From assembly GCA_010093605.1 (NCBI GenBank), contig MU004203.1, positions 450,391 through 514,390 of the forward strand: a stretch of DNA of 64,000 bases. Direction: 5' to 3'. Source of the DNA: Lophium mytilinum. Taxonomy: Eukaryota > Ascomycota > Dothideomycetes > Mytilinidiales > Mytilinidiaceae. Shown piece after piece: positions 12,001 through 21,249 of this stretch; position 1 is the first letter of the stretch; each line of letters opens with the position of its first letter. A program made the translations under genes and the position numbers. The notes beneath the pieces are model-generated. The model saw nothing but the letters and a program-made list of their open reading frames with translations. It did no database searches and was not told the origin of the DNA.

Positions 12001-12105
12001 CACCCAGCGAACAAGATACGACTGCGAGCGAGGTCAGTACTGCTATAATGTTGCGCAGATGCTGCCTACCTTGCTGTGAACCTCGACCTGCTCCAATCCC
12101 GCCAT
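9055..12105 (-). CDS. OSH3: Oxysterol-binding protein-related protein, Osh3 type (GOLD-PH-ORD)
   Basis: A lipid-transfer protein expected at ER-plasma membrane contacts, moving sterol or PI4P and regulating Sac1-type phosphatase. Exon 1 (12105-12070) encodes only MAGLEQVEVHSK. After a 48-bp intron, exon 2 (12021-9055) continues SYLVRWVNVSAGHTISWSI, typical of the Osh3 GOLD domain, so the start is firm. The protein has 1000 residues: GOLD about 1-160; PH about 230-322 (TFYTGILQKKRRKR...AWQNALERA); Ser/Pro-rich linker; a FFAT-like motif EEFFDAHDG at 535-543 that would bind VAP proteins in the ER; and an ORD about 630-985 with NPMLGETFEL. The OSBP fingerprint, EQVSHHPP in most members, reads EKISHRPV here at 730. 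The single uninterrupted large exon is in good order. Confidence 0.93.
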
Positions 12106-14261
12106 GGTGTTTTTGGTGGGATTAATTGAATCGTAATAGCTGTGACGATTTGGAGGTTGGCGAACCTAAACGGAGAATTGGTTGATCCCTTCGCGTGGTG
12201 AATGCCTTGGTTTGGCGGGGTGGTGTCCGGTATCCCTAGGGCTGAAGTTTGATTTTGGTGAAAGGGTGTATTTCAATAGAAGTACAGGGCGAGACTACAA
12301 TACAACAGGCGGCATGTCGGTACCACGGTGAAGGCGAAGCGGCTCGGACGGGCTCGGGATCAAAATGCAGTAATTGGGCGCGCTGTGTCAGGCTCGTTCC
12401 AAGAATCGCGTTCGGCGGCGGGCTGTTGTGCTGGCCGACAAGCTTTGTGGATGACGATGCCTAGCTATGTGACGAGCGATGAGGGGCGGTCCGGGCAGCT
12501 CCAACCAAGGCGATGCTATTGCGACGACTCTGGCAGCTGGTTTCCACGACGGTAGATGGAGTTGACAGTTGACAGTTGACAGTCTAGCAGGTGGTACACA
12601 ACACATAGCACAAATCCGAGGGGCGTTTCATCTCTCTCTTTGAGACAGCCACATGGGCACGACGAGTGGCTGGGGGAATCAGCAATCCAGCCTGACCTTT
12701 TCACTTTCTCTGACCTCAGCTTCAGCCTCAGCTCTAACGACGCCTCTCAGCGCGAGACGCCGCCATGACTACTGTGCCTATTTTTGATGCCTGCCGCGGT
12801 ACGGACGAGCTGGAGTTGCCATGTTGACATATCCTATCGGCCGAGACACGCTCCTCCGTGACTACCAAAAAGTACCAAGCCGCCGAGATCCGTCTGGCAC
12901 CGTCAGCTGCAGAAAACACGCGACGAAGAAAACTCTCAACTAATAGAAGAGTCGCATGATCCCGGAGAATATCAGAGAACCTTACAACCTGGTCGGTGAT
13001 AATGTCTTCCCGGCTATCATGGCTCTCCATGACGAATACTGCCGGACTTCATCCGTTCATCTTCATTTGCCTCGCATCGAAGAGCCCAGACCAAGCAGTC
13101 CATGTTATTGTGGTATCCAGCTCAGTTTTCTTCAGATGCACTCTCAGGTTCAAGCATGAGGTGTGTTCATCGGCCAATCAGACTTTGATATCTTCTTCCC
13201 AGGTACCAGTGTTGTCTGAGGCCCCATACGCGTGCATCACCACTACCAAGCCTCAGCAACTTAGGCTCCATCAGCTATTTACTTCTTAAATCGCGTCAAC
13301 TACTACCGTCCTCATCTGTTTACACAAGAACTCTATTGCCATGCACTCCGCTAACTCTTTCTGCCTTTCTATCTTCACTCCGAATCACAAGTCTATGAAA
13401 GCATGGGAATTGCAGGATGCGCATTCCTTTACCGTGTCTCAGACATGCATAGACTAGCAGAAACTCCCCAACTGTTGAAATCCAATCTTTTCACAGTGTC
13501 GCCACCGATGGGGGGATGAATTTTGATGGTGTCAGGGCTAATCGTTCTTCGATTGGGACTGATGTTGATGGCCTGTCCGCCCGAACACCCGAAAGGGTGC
13601 CACATCAAACTCCTTCACTGCGCATCATAACTGAACGGCCATGCCCCTGCAGAACGCGTCGTACCTGCATCCAAATTACGTGGGAAGTACTTTTCCAATA
13701 CGCGACGCCGCGTTGCTTGTTGACCATATTAATTGGGCACATATTCTATCTTGGTCGGAACTTCGCTATCCACTACTATCTTCAGTTCTAGTCTCAGGTC
13801 AGTAAACGACGCCGAGTTTCATCAGCCGTGGAATAAATCTACAAGGCCCTCGACGATCTACTCGACCTGGACTAAAGAACCGGGATTGACAATCACGCTT
13901 TGCTGTTTTGAGCACGGAGTGGCATGGAGACCGGGATATTGCAGATTCCCCGCATCAAAGTGGTGATCACATCAAGACAAAACTAAGACCGGAGTTGATT
14001 TTTCTTTGGGGGAATAGCTTTTGGCGGCCGAAGTGTGCATGGTCTGGTAAAGCTTGCCGGATTTCATTTAACCCCAATCTATTTAACCTGGTGCATCCGG
14101 CTTTCGTCCCGGGTCCCTGGAATCAAAGGTGAGGTCTCCAAATCTTTGCGTAGTGTGCCAGAGCCGGTTGCCCTACCTCCTGCTGTGCCTTCCTGTCCTT
14201 ATTACTTTGCGTTCCCGTTCAAACATTCCGCCAGTCTTTACCGTCAGGTCTCACTATCATC
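12106..14261. other. Intergenic region, divergent OSH3 / esterase genes
   Basis: About 2.15 kb with no supported gene. Short frames occur but none has splice-joined homology that I recognise. A small triplicate GTTGACA repeat lies at about 12560-12582. The last 100 bp before 14262 are CT-rich, as in a leader. Confidence 0.45.
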
Positions 14262-15440
14262 ATGAAGATTTCGATCTTAGCTGCGGTCATCCTGACACTT
14301 TCTGCCTTCACAGAAGCGCATCCAAAGCCAAATAAACTGTGGCCAGGATGGAAAGGAATTAAGTATTTCTTCGTCTTGTAAGTAGGATTCTCGTATCTAC
14401 GAAGGAACCTCTCTAACAAACTTCAGTGGTGACTCTTATACAACAACAGGCTTTAATATCAGCCTAGCCCAGCCGAATCCAGCAAATCCATTGGGCAACC
14501 CAGACTTCCCGTAAGCTCATTGCATAAAATTGAGATGCGATGCTAATTTGTCGTACAGAGGCTTCACATCTTCAAAGTAAATTCTCAGCGTCGCTCAAGT
14601 GACCCATCTAACGAGCATCTAGCGGACCAAATTGGGTGGACTTTCTCACCCTTACCTACAACTGCAGCTACATCCAAACTTACAATCTTGCCTTCGGCGG
14701 CGCAACCGTCGACTCTGCCCTCGTCACGCCCTATAAACCAACCGTGCTCTCTCTTAAGCAGCAAGTCCAAGACGAATACCTCCCGGCTTACGGCTCCCAC
14801 CCAAAGACCGTCCCATGGGCCTCATTCGACTCGCTCTTCTCCATTTTCATCGGCATCAATGACGTCGGGAATTCGTACTCTGCGCAAAACGCCTCGCTGT
14901 ACCCGATTATCTTCAAGGAATACGAAGGTCTCGTCAAACAGGTATACAGACCCGCACACTACCACCTGTTAAATGCTCCAACTAACTGGAAAATAGTTGT
15001 ACACGACGGGCGCCCGCAACTTCCTCTTCCTCACAGTGCCCCCGGTTCACCGCTCCCCACTCACTCTCGCCACAGACCCGGCCTCCCAGCTTCTCGAGAA
15101 ACACGCCATAGCCGATTTCAACGCGCGCATCACGCACCTCGCCTCCTCCCTCCGCTCTACGCATGCTGACGCGACCGTGTTCGTTTACGATACCTACTCT
15201 CTCTTCAACAAAGTGCTAGATAACCCGAAATCCCTGCCCCAAACCAAGGGGTACAAGAACACGACAGCGTACTGCGATGCATACGCGAACGGCACGCCGG
15301 AGTGGGACTCCTTCAATGCGACGTGTGGGATTCCGGTGAATGAGTATTTCTGGCTGAACAGTTTGCATCCGACGTATCCGATGCACGATGCTATCGCGGC
15401 GGCGATCGTGAAATTGATTGATCCGAAGTCTTGGTGGTGA
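14262..15440 (+). CDS. Secreted GDSL/SGNH esterase (CE16 acetylesterase-like)
   Basis: A predicted extracellular serine esterase, probably removing acetyl groups from plant polysaccharide fragments. Exons: 14262-14377, 14427-14510, 14559-14576, 14623-14941 and 14997-15440, total 326 residues. Exon 3 is only 18 nt. Splicing rebuilds block I as FVFGDSYTTTG, with Ser in GDS as the nucleophile. Block III is GINDVGNS and the catalytic Asp/His block is SLHPTYPMHD. A signal peptide (residues 1 to about 19, MKISILAAVILTLSAFTEA) and several N-x-S/T sites fit secretion. Length and the Cys pair in CDAYANG...FNATCG match fungal CE16-type enzymes. A plain GDSL lipase is the alternative. Confidence 0.88.
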
Positions 15441-16649
15441 GGGCGGATATGGGGGCAGGGGGTAGGTTGCGCATTTACAGTCTCGAAGTGCATCGGACTG
15501 TTTACCTCCGAAAAACTGGGGTGCGCTCGTAAAGGAGGGAAGGGCTTGATTACTGTGGTAGTAGATACGAGAATTTAGTGGTTATCGAGCATTGGTCTCT
15601 TCCGCATGGCTGCTGTCACTATTTCTCCCTTCCTACACCAATCGCAGATGTATTCACGTGCTACGAGTCTTGGACAATTCGATCCCCATTTTTGTCAACG
15701 CCTCACGAGGACTCTAGACGAAGCCGTCCACCTAGCACCAACAAAACTCTATTACAACACGTATCCCTACACAAGTTGGGGTCAACTCACGATTGCCAAG
15801 CCTAGGTGTACAGTACCGTGCTGAGCTGTACAGAACGCTCGTTGTACGTCTCATCACGGAAGGCTGACTTGAAGCCTCTGATTGGCTTCCCAATCGTGGA
15901 CCCAAAAGAATGTGCCAAGGGATAGCTTTGGTGTCGAACAAGATGTATCTTATTTATCTACAGGACGATTAAAATGATACAGCATTGTGACGCTGCCTTG
16001 CCGTACACATCCGTAGACTTTCCAGTCACTTATAGTCTGTGCACGCTGCTGACGCTGTCTGGGGTTCGCTCGCAAGTGGTAAGCTGTGCAGAATGCTTTT
16101 AATCGGAATGCCGAAAATACTGCGAGGCTCTTCAGGCAGTGGTAGATGAGTGTAAGGATATCTAAAACAAGCAATTGCCGCGACATCTGTAGAAATGTTG
16201 AAAGAGAGACCTGGAAAGATGTGTTTGGATACCCCCAACATCAGCAATTTAGGCACATAGGTAAGATTATGGAAATAGAAGACTCCTACTCTTGCCGTCG
16301 AGTGAAGGCTGCTAATGTCTCGCGATTTGTTGTTAAGCCTGACATATTGCGTGAAGTTACACGTCAGAATTGTGAGTCGATCCAACCACGTCGTAGCCTA
16401 GCGATAATTTTTCGCGGGGGTTTTGCGCCCGCCACCCCCGCCACGGCCGGGAGGGGTGCTGTGACGAAATAATGGGCGTAGAAAGGCAGTTTGTGTCCGC
16501 GTTGAGGGCGGCAGGGCGGCCGGGCACACTGAAACTGGCAAAGCTAACGCAGGCCAGCAAAGAGCCTTCGCTGGGTTTGCGTAAACTGTACTCCGTAACC
16601 TTGGTAGGCTGCAGTTGCCAGCCCCGCCGTGGCCGCCAGCCAGCTGCGA
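15441..16649. other. Intergenic region upstream of HSP70
   Basis: No coding sequence recognised. Scattered short frames on both strands lack family features. The part nearest HSP70 (16380-16500) is GC-rich, with a CCCGCCACCCCCGCC tract. Confidence 0.4.
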
Positions 16650-16703
16650 GAAACTGCTGGAAGGTTGTAGTTCGGTGCTCGGACCACGCAGAACATTCTA
16701 GCA
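16650..16703 (+). promoter_or_regulatory. Heat-shock elements upstream of HSP70
   Basis: Inverted nGAAn units lie 190-245 bp before the HSP70 start codon. GAA at 16691, TTC at 16696 and GCA at 16701 form a near-perfect five-base-spaced element (GAACATTCTAGCA). Upstream, GAA at 16650 and 16660, TTG at 16665 and TTC at 16671 form a looser one. Binding by the heat-shock factor is inferred from the known consensus. A pyrimidine-rich leader (about 16740-16800) follows, typical of strongly expressed fungal genes. Confidence 0.65.
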
Positions 16704-16893
16704 ACAACTATCGAAAACCCACAAAGTATTCAAAAGGCCGCCTTCTTTCCCCCTCCGTCTTTCTTTCACACACTTCTCTCACCTGCACTTTACACACAAG
16801 GCTCGACTTTTGCAGAGCATACACCGCACACACAACCACTTTTGATACCCGAACCCTTCTTTATCCTCGAGTCCACTCTACACAACCGCAACT

Positions 16894-17864
16894 ATGGCCC
16901 CAGCTATCGGCATCGATTTGGGCACCACCTACTCGTGCGTGGGCATCTTCCGTGATGACCGCATCGAAATCATTGCAAAGTAAGCTTCCCCATCCCACTG
17001 ATCCTCTCCCCTCATGCGCATGTACTGACTCTCTGTAGTGACCAGGGAAACCGCACCACCCCGTCGTTCGTCGCCTTCACTGACACCGAGCGTCTGATCG
17101 GTGACTCGGCGAAGAACCAAGTCGCTATGAACCCCACAAACACCGTCTTCGACGCAAAGCGCCTGATCGGCCGCAAGTTCGCCGACCAAGAGGTGCAAGC
17201 CGACATGAAGCACTTTCCTTTCAAGATCATCGACAAGGGCGGCAAGCCTGTTGTCGAGGTTGAGTTCAAGGGCGAGAACAAGACATTCACCCCCGAGGAG
17301 ATCTCGTCCATGATCCTCACCAAGATGAGGGAAACCGCCGAGTCGTATCTCGGAGGTACCGTCAACAACGCCGTCGTCACAGTCCCCGCCTACTTCAACG
17401 ACTCGCAGCGACAAGCCACCAAGGATGCCGGTCTCATTGCTGGCCTCAACGTTCTTCGAATCATCAACGAGCCGACTGCCGCAGCTATTGCCTACGGTCT
17501 GGACAAGAAGACCGTCGGCGAGAGGAACGTCCTCATCTTCGATTTGGGAGGAGGAACTTTCGATGTCTCTCTCCTTACCATCGAGGAGGGCATCTTCGAG
17601 GTCAAGTCGACCGCTGGTGACACACATTTGGGTGGTGAGGACTTCGACAACCGTCTGGTCAACCACTTCGTAAATGAGTTCAAACGAAAGCACAAGAAGC
17701 AAGTCGATCCCCGATTCCCCTACTGAATACATTGCTAACCAATTTCTAGGGACCTGACCTCCAACGCTCGTGCTCTCCGTCGTCTCCGCACTGCCTGCGA
17801 GCGGGCTAAGCGCACCCTTTCCTCTTCTGCTCAGACCTCCATCGAAATCGACTCCCTGTTCGAG

Positions 17865-17896
<32 letters not shown>

Positions 17897-18968
17897 CCGT
17901 TTCGAGGAGCTTTGCCAGGACCTCTTCCGCTCCACCATGGAGCCCGTGGAGCGTGTCCTCCGCGACGCCAAGATCGACAAGAGCTCCGTTCACGAGATCG
18001 TCCTCGTCGGTGGCTCTACCCGTATCCCCAAGATCCAGAAGATGGTCTCCGATTTCTTCAACGGCAAGGAGCCCAACAAGTCCATCAACCCCGACGAGGC
18101 TGTTGCCTACGGTGCTGCCGTGCAGGCCGCTATCCTTTCCGGCGACACCAGCTCCAAGTCGACGAGCGAGATCCTCCTGCTTGACGTCGCGCCGCTGTCC
18201 ATCGGTATTGAGACCGCTGGTGGTGTCATGACTCCTCTCATCAAGCGCAACACCACCATCCCCACCAAGAAGTCGGAAGTCTTCTCCACCTTCTCCGACA
18301 ACCAGCCCGGTGTGCTCATCCAGGTCTACGAGGGTGAGCGTGCCCGGACGAAGGACAACAACCTGCTGGGCAAGTTCGAGTTGACTGGCATCCCACCAGC
18401 GCCCCGTGGTGTTCCCCAAATCGAGGTCACCTTCGATGTGGACGCCAACGGCATCATCAACGTCTCCGCTCTCGAGAAGGGAACCGGCAAGACCAACAAG
18501 ATTGTCATCACCAACGACAAGGGCCGCCTCAGCAAGGAGGAAATCGAGAGGATGTTGGCGGAAGCCGAGAAGTACAAGGCTGAGGACGAGGCTGAGGCCG
18601 GTCGCATCGCCGCCAAGAACGCCCTCGAGAGCTACGCCTACTCGCTCCGAAACACCATGTCGGACAGCAAGGTCGACGAGAAGCTCGACGCCGGCGACAA
18701 GGAGAAGCTCAAGTCTGCCATCGACGGCACCGTCACATGGCTAGACGACAACCAGACCGCCACCAAGGAGGAGTACGAGAGCCAACAGAAGGAGTTGGAG
18801 TCCGTCGCCAACCCCATCATGATGAAGTTCTACGGCCAAGGCGGAGAGGGCGGTGGAATGCCCGGTATGGGCGGCATGCCCGGCGGACCCGGTGGCTTCC
18901 CAGGAGCCGGCGGTGCCCCAGGAGGTGCTGGTCACGATGACGGCCCTACCGTAGAGGAGGTTGACTAA
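16894..18968 (+). CDS. Cytosolic HSP70 chaperone (Ssa type)
   Basis: An ATP-dependent chaperone of the cytosol. Exons 16894-16979, 17039-17698 and 17750-18968 give 654 residues. HSP70 signatures are [31 protein letters not shown] and [14 protein letters not shown], and the C-terminus is GPTVEEVD, the cytosolic EEVD tail that recruits TPR co-chaperones. A Gly/Met/Pro-rich linker precedes the tail. The second intron starts with GC (GCAAGT at 17699) instead of GT and ends CTAG at 17749. Only this choice gives [16 protein letters not shown] without a frameshift. Heat-shock elements upstream indicate stress induction. The 496-codon frame on the opposite strand is the antisense frame commonly seen in HSP70 genes. 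Confidence 0.97.
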
Positions 18969-19739
18969 ACTGTCGGTCTTCACTGAGATATCTCTTTGGT
19001 CGATTCTTCTTCTGCATAGGTAGATTTCCTGGGTGGGTCTCGGAGTTCGGAAGAGCCTGCCATACCTTTTTCCTTTCTTGCATTTCCTCTGTTCTACCAT
19101 GACGATTATCATGAGGGTGGAAAAGTCTGCAAGGGATGTACTCTACAGTAATGATCAGAGATGCATTCAATGAACAACAAATTATATAACTTCTGGTTCT
19201 CAATATGCAAGTGACTGTGATCGGGATTTTATATGCATCTGCCTAAAGTGAAAATACAGATTTCGGAAACGTGCGATTGCCAGGTCATGAAAGGCGTTTA
19301 CCTTATACTACATTACAACCGTACAACCGTACATCCCATCGCTTCAGTGTGTACACAGTGTTTGCCACCGCTTGGGGTGCTTCAAAGCCTTTTCAAAGAT
19401 CTGAACAAGATGAAAGTGCTTCACCTAGGTCAGTTCGAGAAGTCGTTAAAGCGCTCCAAGCACTCGCAAACAGATGTATACCCAATATGCCTTTTGATGT
19501 GTGCCACTTGCCCTAGCTCCATGCCGTTGTATTGTACAAACAGAGCTGCTCCACCCCATCACCCACGCTTGTTCTATATCGCTGGACCCATAGCTCTAAC
19601 ACCGTCTGAGGCGGCCCAGATCGCTATCAGGCTTGCCCAAACTCTTGCTCTACGGGGTTCAACAATGCATCAAAGGCCCTCCAGCAGTGCTAGCCAAATG
19701 TATGCACAAGCGTCCGCAGAGCATGCCAGTATCCAACCC
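18969..19739. other. Convergent intergenic region, HSP70 / Emi1-like
   Basis: Holds the 3' ends of two converging genes. The AT-rich stretch at 19140-19200 could contain the HSP70 polyadenylation region. No gene seen. Confidence 0.45.
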
Positions 19740-20378
19740 CTACACCTCCCCCAACGCCTCACTAAACGCCCCGACCACCGGCTCCCCCCTCACCTCCCAC
19801 ACATCCTCACTACTCCGCCCCGCCTTAACCCGCGCCGCCTTCTCCCGATAATGCTCCTGCACCTTGCGCGCCCGCTCCTCCGCGCCGAGGCTCTTGCTCC
19901 GCATGCAGAACCAGAAGCTGGCCCAGTGCTCGCTGCAGCTGCGCAGCTCGCCGTAGCGGTAGATGTCGTTGAACTTGCCGCCGAGCGATTGGCAGTAGAA
20001 GGCGCTGTCGAAGGCCGCGCTGCAGGACATGGTCGAGGGGTAGAGGGAGTCTGGCGACGGGGATTCGGGGGAGGTGGGGTGGAATTTGAGTTTGGAGAGT
20101 TGGCCGGGGGTCGAGTCCGGGGAGGGGTGGCTGTTTGGTGGGTGGGGGGTTGAGGAGGTGGTGGAGAGTTCGGCGAGGAAGGCTTCGAGGTCGGCGTCGG
20201 CTTGTTCGTCGCGCGTGAGGGTGCGGGGTTTTTGGGGTGCGGGTGCTGGAGGGGGAGGTGGAGGAGGCGTTGATGGGAGTTGTGAGGGCGGTGGAGGCTG
20301 TGAGGGTAGGGTTTCAGATGTGGAATCGGAGGGTTTGGAGGGTGGGGAGGAGGGCGTGGAGCTCCATAGCCAGCCCAT
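19740..20378 (-). CDS. EMI1: Emi1/DUF3128 family twin-CX9C protein
   Basis: An intronless gene of 212 residues from the Met in MGWLWSSTPSS. The open frame extends 76 codons upstream, but that part is AT-richer and unlike protein, so the later start is preferred. Residues 1-115 are Ser/Pro-rich with an acidic helix near 58-72. The conserved domain at about 115-170 has Cys119, Cys129, Cys148 and Cys158, two perfect C-x9-C pairs (CSAAFDSAFYC and CSEHWASFWFC). Twin CX9C proteins are usually imported and oxidised in the mitochondrial intermembrane space by Mia40. Yeast Emi1 is needed for early meiotic gene induction and glycogen storage. The molecular role is unknown. Confidence 0.85.
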   Translation of the reverse strand: MGWLWSSTPSSPPSKPSDSTSETLPSQPPPPSQLPSTPPPPPPPAPAPQKPRTLTRDEQADADLEAFLAELSTTSSTPHPPNSHPSPDSTPGQLSKLKFHPTSPESPSPDSLYPSTMSCSAAFDSAFYCQSLGGKFNDIYRYGELRSCSEHWASFWFCMRSKSLGAEERARKVQEHYREKAARVKAGRSSEDVWEVRGEPVVGAFSEALGEV

Positions 20379-21249
20379 TGTGAGGTCTGTTTGATGGGTT
20401 TGGAGATGAGATATGAAACGTGGGGGTAGACGGTCGATTGGAATGAGAGTTGGATAGTTTGGGGGTGGCGCGAATGCGGGGAGTGGTGTGCAGAAATTAT
20501 TGTTTGAGGCGCGATTTGAAAGTTCGCGATCGCGAGAAGACGAATGCCAAGAGATTTTCATTCCGGCCAACCACAATATAGCAATTGTTGGGGGCTCTGA
20601 ATCCAAAGAGATGGATAACCTATATATCTCCTACGGTATACCCGGGTAGAGCTAAAGTTCCACTGCTTGCGCTTGTAACCAAATTAAGTCTTCCATGAAG
20701 AGGTACACTCAAGACCGAACGTAAATGGCCATAAGTTAAGACTGAACATCCCAAGTGGCCCTGTAGTCAGTATCGTTATCTTAGATCCGAGCTGAATCCG
20801 GTAGAGGTATCCTATCACGCTATCGAAAGAGTGAGAGGGAGAAAGTGTAGTACGATCATCCACGTGACTAAAAACGCGGGACGAAAACACCGACGTCACT
20901 TTACTTGCCTATTTCAAGATTAGAGAAAGCTGCCTCGAGCATCCTCTCACCACCAAGGGTGTCTCTGACGCGTACCCTCTTGCCACTTGTTTCTCTAGCG
21001 GTCTCCTTCATTCCATTCTGATCGTGTCCTTATTCTATTGACTCGTTCGGAACGATTTGTGGCACAGGGAGGCGCGGGAAGCAAGCAACGCCCCGCAACG
21101 TGTTTACTCCCCATCCACAAACCACACGACCTTTTCACGACGCCCTCTCGAACGTCCCTTATGAAGTCACGAAGGTCAACGACGTGACGGCCCTTCGAAT
21201 CCCTATTCCCCTCTCGCCCCGGCCCGGGTAACGGCCACCCCTCTGCACG
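20379..21249. other. Divergent intergenic region, Emi1-like / VPS13
   Basis: An 871-bp shared upstream region. A CCACGTGAC box lies near 20859-20867. A short minus-strand frame at 20684-20899 has no features. Confidence 0.45.

Noticed and set aside
16929-18419. 496-codon open frame on the minus strand opposite HSP70
   Set aside because: This antisense frame is a known by-product of HSP70 codon usage. It lacks family features and crosses the sense introns.
19233-20153. 306-codon plus-strand frame opposite the Emi1-like gene
   Set aside because: Its C-terminal half is the complement of the Cys-motif gene and its N-terminal half is featureless.
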